In this document: piece after piece, positions 1-8,703 of the stretch
Layout: every line of letters starts with the position of its first letter
Numbering within the stretch: the stretch's first letter is position 1
NCBI RefSeq assembly: GCF_001439635.1
Contig: NZ_LMBZ01000005.1
Coordinates: 124,436 to 188,435, forward strand
From: Solibacillus cecembensis
Lineage (GTDB): Bacteria; Bacillota; Bacilli; Bacillales_A; Planococcaceae
Direction of reading: 5' to 3'
DNA length: 64,000 bases
Program-made: the position numbers and the translations under genes
Notes under the pieces: model-generated
The model's input: only the letters and a program-made list of their open reading frames with translations
Databases searched by the model: none
What the model was told of the DNA's origin: nothing

Positions 1-1
1 T

Positions 2-433
2 GAAGAAGGATGGAAAATCTCATTCAACCTGTTATCATTACGCGGTCATCAGTTAGATCTAGATGAAACGTGGCAAAAACAGCTTCCAAAAGAAGAGCAA
101 GAGAAATTAGCGGACATCGTGAAAACTTTACCAAAGCTAGGGAAAACAGAAGTAAACTTTACTGGCTTACAAGCAAAGTTAAATAACGATAAAAGCTTGC
201 ATGCTTCTATTTTCATCCGTAATGGTCATGAAAAAGCGATTAACTTAGAGCAGCTACCACTTGAAATCGTTGATGCTCGCGGTGTCGTTGTTGCTAACGG
301 TTCATTTAAGCTAGATCCAATATTAATTGTACAACCTAATACAACAAAGCCTTGGACATTTATTTTCCCAGCGAATTTGGTGAATGTAAAAGGAATTGAT
401 TTATCACGTTGGACAGCGCGTGTCACTCAATAA
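2..433 (+). CDS. slaP: SLAP-domain protein, 3' end (accessory Sec S-layer assembly type)
   Basis: The reading frame is open from the window edge to the TAA at 431-433, so this is the C-terminal about 143 residues of a longer protein. The visible part reads as a beta-rich domain: a hydrophobic lead (EEGWKISF), a proline-bounded linker (LPKLGKTEVNFTG), then IRNGHEKAINLEQLPLEIVD, an ANGSFKL stretch and a closing PWTFIFP. This is the pattern of the duplicated SLAP domain of accessory-Sec S-layer assembly proteins, which in Bacillus anthracis work with SecA2 to export S-layer proteins. The family call is from memory of the motif, not from a search. The following S-layer island fits it. A GTG at 119 could be mistaken for the start, but upstream codons are open and domain-like. 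Confidence 0.6.
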   Translation, partial: EEGWKISFNLLSLRGHQLDLDETWQKQLPKEEQEKLADIVKTLPKLGKTEVNFTGLQAKLNNDKSLHASIFIRNGHEKAINLEQLPLEIVDARGVVVANGSFKLDPILIVQPNTTKPWTFIFPANLVNVKGIDLSRWTARVTQ

Positions 434-453
434 AATGTAAGTCACGTTTGAAA

Positions 454-489
454 CCCCCATCACATTGGATTGATGGGGGCTTTCGCTTT
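454..489 (+). terminator. Rho-independent terminator after the SLAP-domain gene
   Basis: A perfect 9-bp stem, CCCCCATCA (454-462) with TGATGGGGG (471-479), encloses an 8-nt loop and is followed by CTTTCGCTTT. It lies 20 nt after the stop codon. Confidence 0.75.
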
Positions 490-509
490 GAGGAATGAAG
501 TGGTGCTGG

Positions 510-551
510 TTTTTGCGGTTATCCGTCTATTTCGAGTTTTATCCGTCTCTG
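510..551. repeat. Dispersed intergenic repeat, copy 1
   Basis: TTTTTGCGGTTATCC at 510-524 recurs exactly at 8704-8718 and the similarity continues through TCTATTTCG / TCTATCTCG. An internal ATCCGTCT occurs twice here (521-528 and 541-548). It lies in a convergent gap with no gene. Confidence 0.45.
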
Positions 552-560
552 CCTACAAAC

Positions 561-604
561 AAAAAATCCCCCAGCCTATTTTATAATAGACAGAGAGATT
601 GAAC
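561..604 (-). terminator. Terminator of the NlpC/P60 gene
   Basis: On the minus strand, 585-600 pairs with 565-580 in a 16-position stem (15 pairs including G-U) around a 4-nt loop, followed by TTTTTTG. It sits just beyond the stop at 634. Confidence 0.7.
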
Positions 605-633
605 TGTAGTGTTTGTGTATGATGCTATGTATG

Positions 634-1176
634 TTATTCAGCCTCTGGAGTGTTATCTACTGCACTTCCATCATCAGCAAAATCTGTGCCTGGATTGAAG
701 TTTGCAATGCGTTTTGCGCCAACATATTTGTTACCCCAGTAAGCTTTATCATTGATGCTTGTTTTTACAACACCCTTGCTCGTTGAAGCGTGGATGAAGT
801 TTCCAGAACCGATATAAATACCTACGTGTGAAACACCTTTACCAGATGTATTGAAAAATACTAGGTCTCCTGCTTGTAAATCGCTTTTCTTAACTGCTGA
901 ACCTTGTCCATACATGCCTGAAGAAGTACGATCTAAAGATGTAATACCTACCTCTTTAAATACTTGGCGTACATAGCCAGAGCAATCAAAGCCTGTTGAC
1001 GATGTGCCACCGTATGCATAGCGTACACCTAAATATTTTGATGATGCTGATTTCAACTCATCTACTGAGTATGCTGCAGATGCAGAAGCTTTGTTTTCAT
1101 CAACTGGAGTAAAGAAAAGGATAAATGCCGCAGCCAAAGTAAGTATTGTATTACGAATTATATTAAGATGTTTCAT
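634..1176 (-). CDS. Secreted NlpC/P60 (C40) endopeptidase
   Basis: A 180-residue exported peptidase of the family that cuts the D-gamma-glutamyl bond to meso-diaminopimelate or lysine in peptidoglycan stem peptides. An N-terminal signal peptide (about 1-34) is followed by a complete NlpC/P60 domain with Cys65 in DCSGYV, His117 in SHVGIY and His129 in FIHAS. It has no LysM, SH3 or SLH anchor, so it may be freely secreted. The acidic tail (about 160-180) has no known domain. I chose the ATG at 1176 because GGGGGA lies 5-6 nt upstream; an in-frame ATG at 1197 lacks a ribosome binding site. A triple WalR-like box upstream suggests control by the wall-stress regulator WalRK, known to activate such endopeptidases in Bacillus subtilis. 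Confidence 0.9.
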   Translation of the reverse strand: MKHLNIIRNTILTLAAAFILFFTPVDENKASASAAYSVDELKSASSKYLGVRYAYGGTSSTGFDCSGYVRQVFKEVGITSLDRTSSGMYGQGSAVKKSDLQAGDLVFFNTSGKGVSHVGIYIGSGNFIHASTSKGVVKTSINDKAYWGNKYVGAKRIANFNPGTDFADDGSAVDNTPEAE

Positions 1177-1253
1177 CGTGTTCCCCCAAAAGTTCAATTA
1201 GTTTTCTGAAAACTTAACTGTTCTTAGGTTAACACGTGGTTCGACACCGTAAC

Positions 1254-1281
1254 ATTACATTTGTGTAACAATACAGTAACA
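1254..1281 (-). promoter_or_regulatory. Triple WalR-like box
   Basis: On the minus strand three hexamers follow each other at exactly 11-nt steps: TGTTAC (1281-1276), TGTTAC (1270-1265) and TGTAAT (1259-1254). This matches the WalR consensus TGTWAH-N5-TGTWAH, extended by one half-site. It lies 78-105 nt upstream of the start at 1176 and in the same orientation. Confidence 0.65.
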
Positions 1282-1366
1282 CAACCACTTTAATGTAATA
1301 TTAGCACATTTACTACATATACCCTTTATTTACGCGTTCTAAACCGTTTTTCTTCCAATTTTTTTT

Positions 1367-1423
1367 TGTTATATTTGTAATATTTTTGCCGTTCCTTACG
1401 TTTTTTGTTACATTTGTAATATT
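1367..1423. repeat. Two copies of a TTAYATTTGTAA dyad
   Basis: GTTATATTTGTAATATT (1368-1384) and GTTACATTTGTAATATT (1407-1423) differ at one base and are 39 bp apart. The second contains the perfect dyad TTACA-TT-TGTAA. They lie upstream of the NlpC/P60 gene and could be operator half-sites; no function is shown. Confidence 0.4.
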
Positions 1424-1527
1424 ACTCGACAAGGAAGTGCTCCATAATCCCCCAATAAATCTATCTTACTAAAAGAAGATACATAGATTCTCAACAAATC
1501 GAGGAATTCTACATACCTTCTAATAGT

Positions 1528-2451
1528 TTACTGCACGTTATTTAGACGCTTGAAAGATACAAAGCGCTCAGCCCAGTATTTTGTTTTTACATTGGCGACA
1601 GCGACCCCTTGAGAGCCCGCATGGATAAATTCATCATTACCTATATAAATGCCCATATGTGAAATATTAGGGATAAATGTGTTTTTAAAGAACACTAAAT
1701 CTCCTGGCACTGGGGTTTGTACCTTTGTAGTATCCTGTTGGAAATACATTAAGCTACTTTTACGAGTCAATTTTACCCCTGCTTGTTGATAGGCATAGTT
1801 AACAAATCCACTACAATCAAAGCCCGCCATTGTATTTCCACCATAAACATACGGAACACCTAGTGACTGATTTGCAATATTTAATACTTGATTGTAAATT
1901 TGCTCTGAAGCAGCATTGACTGAAACAGTAATTTCTCGTTCATTTCCTAACTGCTTGGCAATCGCTTCATCTGATGTTTCTTTAAATTCAATTACTGCCT
2001 CCACTTCATCTACACTCGCTTCTTCTTTAGCAGTAAGTTGTTGCATTTTTAACCTTTGTCCCACTTTAATTGCATCAGATTCTAAAGCATTCCACTTTTT
2101 CACATCGGAAACTGTCGCATTATATTTCTTAGCAATATTCGTTAAATTATCGCCTTTTGCAACAGTATAATATTGTATTTTATTTGCTGTTGGTTTATTT
2201 TCCTTTTCCACTAGATTCCCCGTTGCTTTGTCGGACGTTGCAACGATCAATTTTTGCTCCAAAAAAATGCTGTCATCAGATAGTTTATTCCATTGTTTCA
2301 ACTGTTGGACCGTCGTATTGTGGGCTGTTGCAATTTTTGTTAAATTATCGCCTTTTTGCACGGTATACGTAGATGCCTCAACATTGGAAGCAACTAAAAA
2401 TACGGATGTAAATAGTGCACCTGATAATAATGTTTTCCATTTATGCTGCAT
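1528..2451 (-). CDS. LysM-LysM-NlpC/P60 cell wall endopeptidase (LytE/LytF-like)
   Basis: A 307-residue autolysin. The signal peptide (about 1-26) is followed by two LysM domains (about 28-70 and 94-136, each with YTVxKGDNLTxIA), an acidic linker (140-180), and an NlpC/P60 domain with Cys213 (DCSGFV), His265 (SHMGIY) and His277 (FIHAG). LysM binds glycan strands and the C-terminal domain cuts stem peptides, as in the B. subtilis LytE/LytF/CwlS group; LytE itself has three LysM repeats, this has two. The ATG at 2451 has AAGGAG 9 nt upstream. It lies tail-to-head behind the smaller NlpC/P60 gene with 330 nt between, so the two are probably separate transcripts. Confidence 0.92.
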   Translation of the reverse strand: MQHKWKTLLSGALFTSVFLVASNVEASTYTVQKGDNLTKIATAHNTTVQQLKQWNKLSDDSIFLEQKLIVATSDKATGNLVEKENKPTANKIQYYTVAKGDNLTNIAKKYNATVSDVKKWNALESDAIKVGQRLKMQQLTAKEEASVDEVEAVIEFKETSDEAIAKQLGNEREITVSVNAASEQIYNQVLNIANQSLGVPYVYGGNTMAGFDCSGFVNYAYQQAGVKLTRKSSLMYFQQDTTKVQTPVPGDLVFFKNTFIPNISHMGIYIGNDEFIHAGSQGVAVANVKTKYWAERFVSFKRLNNVQ

Positions 2452-2700
2452 GATAGGGGGCTCCTTACTATTATATGAAATTTCTTCTATATGCCCATTT
2501 TACTGAAAAATATGTCACAAATACAACATGCCATAAGGTCGATTCTACGATACAATTCGAATTATTAGTGTATATTCTAGCATTTGTGAAGTAATTAATA
2601 GCGTTCATGTTGAAATCCCAACTTTTGTTATCGGAAAATAATAAACGCACTTTCATTTTTAATACTTTTATGATAGAATAATCAATTGTGATAGGGTTTA

Positions 2701-2715
2701 AATTTTTTGAAAGTT
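2701..2715 (+). promoter_or_regulatory. CodY-like box before brnQ
   Basis: AATTTTTTGAAAGTT matches the CodY consensus AATTTTCWGAAAATT at 13 of 15 positions and ends 33 nt before the brnQ start. CodY represses branched-chain amino acid uptake genes in B. subtilis when isoleucine and GTP are plentiful. Confidence 0.5.
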
Positions 2716-2748
2716 TTGCATTTTCAAACTAAAAGGAGTTTTATCGAA

Positions 2749-4068
2749 ATGAAGAGCAATACAAATTTTATCCGTGACAATATTGCGGTTGGTTTTATGT
2801 TATTCGCTTTATTTTTAGGCGCGGGTAATATCATTTTCCCACCACTTTTAGGTCAAATGGCCGGAGAAAATATTTTTGTATCAATGGTTGGTTTTTTAAT
2901 AACAGGGGTTGGATTACCTCTTTTAGGAATTATCTCCGTAGCAAAAAACGGCGGTGACTTGGAAGTATTAGCAGGCCGTGTGAATCCGTATTTCGGCATC
3001 ATATTCACTTCAATTGTTTACTTATCAATAGGTCCGTTCTTTGCAATTCCTCGGACAGGCGCTGTTTCTTATTCAATCGGGGTTGCGCCATTCCTTTCAG
3101 AAGCTGCACAGAATAGTTGGATTCCATTGTTCTTGACAACACTCGTTTTCTTTGGAATATCATTTTATTTAGCTTCCAATCCAACGAAGCTTGTTGATCG
3201 TGTCGGGAAGTTTTTAACACCCGCCCTACTGTTTGTCATTATTTTACTTGCAGCGAAATCTTTCTTAACACCACTGGGCGAAATTGGTGAGTCACAAGGA
3301 GCCTACATTAATAATGCATTTGGTGAATCCTTCATCCAAGGCTATTTAACGATGGACGTGCTCGCATCACTCGTATTTGGGATTGTTATTGTACAAGCAC
3401 TTGCATCACGCGGGATTACACAAAAAGCACAGCAAATTAAAATTACCATTTTTGCTGGTATTGTTGCTGCATTAGGCTTAGCATTCGTTTATGTTTCACT
3501 CGGTTATTTAGGTGTAACAAGTGTCGATGCAATCGGCTTCCACGATGATGGTGGTGCGATTATTTCATTAGCAGCCAATGCTCTTTACGGAAGTTTTGGT
3601 AACATTATTTTATCTGCTACAATTATTTTAGCTTGCTTAACTACATCGGTAGGTTTATTTTCAGCGAACGCAACATTTTTCCATAAAATTTTCCCGAAAG
3701 TTTCTTACAAAACTTACTTAATCGTTTTCGCGTTATTTAGTTTTGCTGTATCCAATTTCGGATTAGCTAATTTAATCAATATTTCGTTACCAGTTTTAGT
3801 AGCGATTTATCCGATTGCAATTGTATTAATGATTTTTGCAATGTTCGGTAACCTATTCAATCATGCACCAAGCGTTTATGGCGTCGCACTGATTTTCACG
3901 GGTGTTGTTGCTTTATATGATGGTATCAAACAAACAGGTGCAACGATTCCTGCCTATGAAAACTTCCTATCCATCTTCCCGTTTTACGAACAAGGGATTG
4001 CTTGGGTAGTTCCTGCATTAGTCGGCGGTGTGATTGGCTACATTATTCACATTGCAAAACGTAAATAG
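2749..4068 (+). CDS. brnQ: Branched-chain amino acid transporter BrnQ (LIVCS family)
   Basis: A 439-residue membrane carrier for leucine, isoleucine and valine, driven by Na+ or H+. The N-terminus FMLFALFLGAGNIIFPPLLG is the family hallmark, and about twelve hydrophobic segments run through the protein. The ATG at 2749 is chosen because AAAAGGAG lies 10 nt upstream; an in-frame TTG at 2707 would add 14 residues that span this ribosome binding site. It is divergent from the LysM gene and stands alone, with its own terminator and a CodY-like box in the leader. Confidence 0.92.
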   Translation: MKSNTNFIRDNIAVGFMLFALFLGAGNIIFPPLLGQMAGENIFVSMVGFLITGVGLPLLGIISVAKNGGDLEVLAGRVNPYFGIIFTSIVYLSIGPFFAIPRTGAVSYSIGVAPFLSEAAQNSWIPLFLTTLVFFGISFYLASNPTKLVDRVGKFLTPALLFVIILLAAKSFLTPLGEIGESQGAYINNAFGESFIQGYLTMDVLASLVFGIVIVQALASRGITQKAQQIKITIFAGIVAALGLAFVYVSLGYLGVTSVDAIGFHDDGGAIISLAANALYGSFGNIILSATIILACLTTSVGLFSANATFFHKIFPKVSYKTYLIVFALFSFAVSNFGLANLINISLPVLVAIYPIAIVLMIFAMFGNLFNHAPSVYGVALIFTGVVALYDGIKQTGATIPAYENFLSIFPFYEQGIAWVVPALVGGVIGYIIHIAKRK

Positions 4069-4080
4069 AAAGCTAACTTG

Positions 4081-4119
4081 AAAAGGGTGTTGAGTATAAA
4101 TTACTCGGCGCCCTTTTTG
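4081..4119 (+). terminator. Terminator of brnQ
   Basis: A 14-position stem with some G-U pairs (4082-4095 with 4103-4116) surrounds a 7-nt loop and runs into CCCTTTTTG. Confidence 0.75.
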
Positions 4120-4226
4120 TTAAAATATTTGAATCGTGATTATTTGTGCAATGGTAGTAAAAGGCATATTATAATAGATAGGTTATCCATTAAAATGCTC
4201 ATAGCAGGAAATTTTGAGGTGAGATT

Positions 4227-5597
4227 ATGTTAAAAAGACAGCTTTCTGCACTATTATTTTTCATTTTACTTTTCACAATCCCTTTCACGACCTTGGCAAG
4301 CCCGTTAGAAGAAGCTAAACAAACGGTGAAGGATCTATATGTCGGGGATATTCACGGCAATGTGGACAATGCTACTTCTATTGAAGCACTTGTAGATATG
4401 CTCGATCCCTATTCAGGCTACTTCACAGAAGATGAATTTGAAGAATACATTAATGCCGTTGATTTAACGTCTGTAGGAATTGGTATAGTCATCGAAAAAG
4501 TAAATACAGGCATTTTGATTACTCAATTAATTGACGGTGGTAGTGCTAAAAAAGCTGGGCTTATTGTCGGGGATATTATTACTGCGGTGGATGGTACTTC
4601 TACTGTTTCTATGACAATTGAGCAAGCAAGCGCTCTGATTAAAGGGAAAGAAAATACAAAAGTGGCGGTAACCATTTTGCGTGAAGACGGGACAATTTTG
4701 AAAAATACACTCGTTCGTAATGCCTTCTCGTTACCAAATGTTACGACAGAACTGCTTTATGGAAAGGTTGGCTATATTTCTTTAAGTTCTTTCTCAAACG
4801 ATACGGCTTCCCTAATTTCAAAAGCGATTACGACATTAAAAAAACAAGGTGCGCAGTCATTTATTCTAGATCTACAAAATAACGGTGGCGGTTATGTTAC
4901 AGCAGCCGAGCAATTAATCGGGATGTTCCCAAACACGAAAGATGCTTATAAATTACAAGAATCTACAGGCATATCCAATGTACGCGCACTTCAGCAAGCA
5001 GTGAAATTCCCTGCGAATACGAAAGTGCTCATCAACCAGTTAAGTGCTAGTTCTTCTGAAATGACTGCTGCTGCATTGCTAGATCAAAAAGCGGCAACTT
5101 TATACGGTCAAAAAACATATGGTAAAGGCTCCATGCAAGCGTTTTATGAACTATCCGATGGCTGCATTTTAAAGCTAACAATTGGTCATTTCCTCGGTCC
5201 TGCTAATACGGTGATTAATAATGTAGGGATAAAGCCAAATATTGCAACAACAGGAAATCCATTATTCCAGGCACATTATGATGCAATGACTTCTAAGCTT
5301 TCCGGTTACAAAGAACAAACAGGCCTAAAAAATGTAACAGCGGGAAATCCTTTTACAGTAAATTTCACTAAGCCTGTCGCTAACAAAATTAACACTTCTT
5401 CAGTGGAATTAGTCGAGCTTGGTGGTCAAGTCGTCCAAGCAACCATCACAAAGCAGCGCAATCAATTACTTGTCACACCCGCTCAACCTTTAAAGGCAGG
5501 GAAAGATTATGCGCTAATTGTACATCCAAAAAACAAAAATAGTAATGGGCAAACATTACAACAAGGCATTTATTTACCTATTCAAGTCGCTAAATAA
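4227..5597 (+). CDS. S41 family (CtpA/CtpB-like) carboxyl-terminal protease with Ig-like tail
   Basis: A 456-residue exported serine protease. The signal peptide (about 1-24) is followed by a helical N-terminal part, a PDZ domain (about 83-160) and the S41 catalytic core (about 175-350). The expected dyad is Ser275 (in SASSSE) and Lys300 (in YGKGS), 25 residues apart as in CtpB. Residues about 370-456 form an extra domain like the SbsA Ig-like/Big_5 fold (VTAGNPFTVNFTKPV ... LLVTPAQPLKAGKDY), which normal CtpA/CtpB lack and which suggests binding to the S-layer or wall. The ATG at 4227 has GAGGTGA upstream. Substrate unknown; processing of surface proteins is an inference from the neighbourhood. 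Confidence 0.87.
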   Translation: MLKRQLSALLFFILLFTIPFTTLASPLEEAKQTVKDLYVGDIHGNVDNATSIEALVDMLDPYSGYFTEDEFEEYINAVDLTSVGIGIVIEKVNTGILITQLIDGGSAKKAGLIVGDIITAVDGTSTVSMTIEQASALIKGKENTKVAVTILREDGTILKNTLVRNAFSLPNVTTELLYGKVGYISLSSFSNDTASLISKAITTLKKQGAQSFILDLQNNGGGYVTAAEQLIGMFPNTKDAYKLQESTGISNVRALQQAVKFPANTKVLINQLSASSSEMTAAALLDQKAATLYGQKTYGKGSMQAFYELSDGCILKLTIGHFLGPANTVINNVGIKPNIATTGNPLFQAHYDAMTSKLSGYKEQTGLKNVTAGNPFTVNFTKPVANKINTSSVELVELGGQVVQATITKQRNQLLVTPAQPLKAGKDYALIVHPKNKNSNGQTLQQGIYLPIQVAK

Positions 5598-5605
5598 ATA
5601 AAAAA

Positions 5606-5643
5606 CTGCGCAACTTCCTTAGATGGAGGTTGCGCAGCTTTTT
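5606..5643. terminator. Bidirectional terminator between S41 protease and TetR gene
   Basis: A perfect 13-bp stem, CTGCGCAACTTCC (5606-5618) with 5625-5637, has a 6-nt loop. A T tract follows on the plus strand and A residues precede it, so it can serve both convergent genes. Confidence 0.85.
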
Positions 5644-6236
5644 TATCGTACTAATTTGCGTGAATCTGAAAAATAAATATGAGAAATCTCTTCTGCAAGC
5701 TGTTGTGGATTGGATTTGTATGTCAGTAAATTTGTTCGTGTTAAGCGCTCTATCGAACCAACCAAACTCTCCGCTAATACATGCGAATCCACACGCTGCG
5801 TAACATCATAATCTTGGCACTCTGTCTCAATAACATTCACCAAGTTCATGACAAATCGATCCTTCAGCGCTAGGGATTGCTCTGTCTCATAGAAACCTAT
5901 TTTCGTTAAATTTGGATTCTCAATGAAATACTCAAAAATTTGCTTTAAGTGCTCTTGAATCATTTGATTTACATCGTTATTTGTCATCGTATGTACAGGA
6001 TTGTTTGAAAAAATTTGGTTCAGACCATTTTGAAACTTTTCATTTAAATCATTGAATAATGATTCTTTACTTTGAAAGTACAAATAAAACGTCGGCTGTG
6101 TTAAATCGGCCGCCTTAACAATATCACTAATTTTCGTTTGATGATATCCATATGTTGAAAATAGTTCAACTGCCTTCTCCAACAATAATTGTTTGCTTCT
6201 TTCTCCATTTGAATTCACTTTGCGTCCTCTTGCCAT
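5643..6236 (-). CDS. TetR/AcrR family transcriptional regulator
   Basis: A 197-residue DNA-binding protein. Residues about 12-60 form the TetR helix-turn-helix (LFSTYGYHQTKISDIVKAA followed by TQPTFYLYFQSKESL). The rest is a helical ligand-binding domain that I cannot assign to a subfamily. The ATG at 6236 has GGTGGAG upstream. It converges on the S41 protease and is divergent from the SLH-glucosaminidase gene across a 330-nt gap, so either itself or that gene could be the target. No clear palindromic operator was seen. Confidence 0.88.
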   Translation of the reverse strand: MARGRKVNSNGERSKQLLLEKAVELFSTYGYHQTKISDIVKAADLTQPTFYLYFQSKESLFNDLNEKFQNGLNQIFSNNPVHTMTNNDVNQMIQEHLKQIFEYFIENPNLTKIGFYETEQSLALKDRFVMNLVNVIETECQDYDVTQRVDSHVLAESLVGSIERLTRTNLLTYKSNPQQLAEEISHIYFSDSRKLVR

Positions 6237-6568
6237 ACTTCTCCACCCTTATCTCTCTATATTTAGATGTTTAGTACTTTATAATTACCAAATATTTCAC
6301 ATTTATTATATATTAATTATCTTTCAAAATAAAGCTATCTATCATAAATATAACATTTTCTTTTAAATTTAGTAGTTCATTTATAATATTTATAAGTATC
6401 ATTATAAAATCCCATATATTTCTCCGCAGTTCAAATCGCCCACGCAAGAAAGATTGACTTAAGGATAAGGTTACATTTGTATGACATTCCTTTTAAGATT
6501 GCGGTTTCTTCTATTATTCAACTGAATTAATTGCTAAAATGTTAATAGATTGAAAGGAGTGTGAATTT
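6237..6568. other. AT-rich divergent intergenic region
   Basis: 332 nt separate the TetR gene from the SLH-glucosaminidase gene. It must hold both promoters. A single TTACA half-site occurs in GGTTACATTTG (about 6469-6479), but there is no second WalR half-site at the right spacing. No coding region is supported. Confidence 0.5.
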
Positions 6569-8608
6569 GTGTTCAAAAAAATATTCGGACTTGCGATCGC
6601 AGCAACGCTTTTCTTGTCCATTTCTACACAATCGAAAACGTATGCAAATGATATACAAGGACATTTAATGGTCCATGAGCTTACATATTGGGCAAAATTA
6701 GACGTCATTCGCCCAGATGCAAAGGGGAATTACAATCCAAACCGCGCCGTAACTCGTGGGGAATTCGCTTCTTACATTACGCGTGCACTGAATTTACCAG
6801 TATCTACTGTACATGTGTTTAAAGATTTAAAGCCTGGTGAGGATCGTACACTTGAAATTCAAGCGGCTGCTGGCTCAAATATTTTAAGCGGCTATCCTGA
6901 TGGTACTTTCCGTCCAAATGAAAAGATTACCCGTCAGCATATGGCTGCACTTTTACAAAGAGCGTTAAATTACTCGAACGTCCCGCTATCTGGGGCACCG
7001 CTCACGTTTAAGGATAATAATAAAATTGGTGAGCAATTCAAGCCAGCTGTAGCAACGAGTGTATACTACAATATTATTCGTGGCTCACAAACATCTAAAG
7101 GGATTGTTTTCGATCCACAAGGGTCATCAACGATTGCTCATGCATCTGCTTTTTTATACCGCATGAACATAACGATTCAGCAATATGGTGCAGGAGCAGA
7201 TGAAGACAATTGGGATCAAGGAGAAACAGAAACACCTCCTACTCCACCAACTGCACCGCCGACAAATCCAAGCAGTTACTATATTGCAAAATTATCAAAT
7301 GGAGAGATCACAAAAAATCCAACTGTTTACTTCAATTACGAACAAGCAGAATCGGCACTAAAAGGCGCTTCCGCACAACTGATTTTTAAAGGTGATAAAA
7401 TCGTCCATATGCCAAGCGGAATTGCATCTGCGGCTGATACAGCTGCTAATACTGTAACGATTTATGCAGATAAAGAGTTTAAAACGCAGTTAACTTATGC
7501 AGTAGAAGGTTCGGAGCTAAAATATTATAGCAACACTGAAGACTATGCCATCGTTCAACTTGCTGATACGAAAGGCTATGCAAAAATGAATGAGGTGACA
7601 TTAACACCAACAAGCTTAACTAAAGGGAACAATGAATATTTTGTAGAGGGCGGTTTTTTAACGCATCGAACGTACAACCATGTAACACAAAAAAGTTATG
7701 GGGTTTATGTTGTTGGTGAGGCACCAGCCTTTATGAAACCTGGCACAAACTATTATAGCCAAGACGGGGTTAACTTTTATAGCGATGTGTTATTAACGAA
7801 AAAAGTCGGCACACATTATCCTTATTTCCAATTTACTTCTCTACGTCAGCATTCAAACTATACAGCTGAAGAGTTAGATACGATGATTATGACAATACTT
7901 GCAGAACGACAAGCAACTGGACAAGTGCGCTATGCGAATGCAACGACTGAATCTCGCTTAATTGGAATGGGCGCATTATTAAAACAAGTAGAAGCTTCTC
8001 ATAATGTCAACGCGCTGTTCATTTTAGCGGCCTCAATGCATGAGGGCGATTACGGAATTAGCGTCAATTCGTTAGAGAAAAACAATATTTTCGGCATTAA
8101 AGTGTATGACTCAGATACGACATTAGGCACTGCTTACCCAAGCCGTGATGAAAGCGTCATGGCGTTTTTAAATCAATATGTTAATTTAAACTATGCACCA
8201 CAATCAGGTAAGTTCGCGAAAGGCGTGGCTCCTGGTAACAAAACAGCCGGAATGAACGTCCACTATGCATCTGATCCATTCTGGGGTAGTAAAATTGCCG
8301 GACATATGTACCGCATGGACAATCGTTTCGGTCAAAAAGATTACAATCAAGTAAAACGTGCATTCGTTGCCAATAACGGGGATTTAGTCAATGCGCGTGC
8401 AGAAGCGTCTGCAACTTCTACTAAACTATTTACGTATCAGTCAAAAAATGTTGGGGAAACCGCTGTATTTGGCTATCCTGTTGCCATTGTAGAGGAAATG
8501 ACAGGCGATGATGGCTACGTATGGTACAAGCTTTTATCTGACGAAGTTCCACCATCGCAATACGTTTGGGTTCGCTCAGATTTAGTGAAAGTGATTCCGA
8601 ATAACTAA
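6569..8608 (+). CDS. SLH-anchored N-acetylglucosaminidase (GH73-like) with SH3-type tail
   Basis: A 679-residue exported autolysin. After a signal peptide (about 1-26) come two clear SLH motifs with TRGE/TRQH-type cores (about 28-130) and a degenerate third (to about 195). A Pro/Thr-rich linker follows (about 213-232), then a beta-rich region (235-425). The glucosaminidase domain (about 430-590) has LIGMGALLKQVEASHNV and ILAASMHEGDYG; Glu492 in MHEG is the likely acid. The C-terminus (about 600-679) is SH3b-like. GH73 enzymes cut between N-acetylglucosamine and N-acetylmuramic acid, and the SLH part would hold it to pyruvylated wall polymer. The GTG at 6569 is chosen because AAAGGAG lies upstream; there is no nearby ATG in frame. 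Confidence 0.88.
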   Translation: MFKKIFGLAIAATLFLSISTQSKTYANDIQGHLMVHELTYWAKLDVIRPDAKGNYNPNRAVTRGEFASYITRALNLPVSTVHVFKDLKPGEDRTLEIQAAAGSNILSGYPDGTFRPNEKITRQHMAALLQRALNYSNVPLSGAPLTFKDNNKIGEQFKPAVATSVYYNIIRGSQTSKGIVFDPQGSSTIAHASAFLYRMNITIQQYGAGADEDNWDQGETETPPTPPTAPPTNPSSYYIAKLSNGEITKNPTVYFNYEQAESALKGASAQLIFKGDKIVHMPSGIASAADTAANTVTIYADKEFKTQLTYAVEGSELKYYSNTEDYAIVQLADTKGYAKMNEVTLTPTSLTKGNNEYFVEGGFLTHRTYNHVTQKSYGVYVVGEAPAFMKPGTNYYSQDGVNFYSDVLLTKKVGTHYPYFQFTSLRQHSNYTAEELDTMIMTILAERQATGQVRYANATTESRLIGMGALLKQVEASHNVNALFILAASMHEGDYGISVNSLEKNNIFGIKVYDSDTTLGTAYPSRDESVMAFLNQYVNLNYAPQSGKFAKGVAPGNKTAGMNVHYASDPFWGSKIAGHMYRMDNRFGQKDYNQVKRAFVANNGDLVNARAEASATSTKLFTYQSKNVGETAVFGYPVAIVEEMTGDDGYVWYKLLSDEVPPSQYVWVRSDLVKVIPNN

Positions 8609-8624
8609 CTTTTTAATGACTATG

Positions 8625-8666
8625 AAAAAGCACCTGAGCCGCGAATTGCGACTTAGGTGCTTTTAT
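8625..8666 (+). terminator. Terminator of SLH-glucosaminidase gene
   Basis: AAAAGCACCTGAG (8626-8638) pairs with 8652-8664 (one G-U pair) and ends in TTTTATT. Confidence 0.8.
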
Positions 8667-8703
8667 TCGGTTTAGCTTCTACTGGAGTCATTAGCGTCCA
8701 GAA

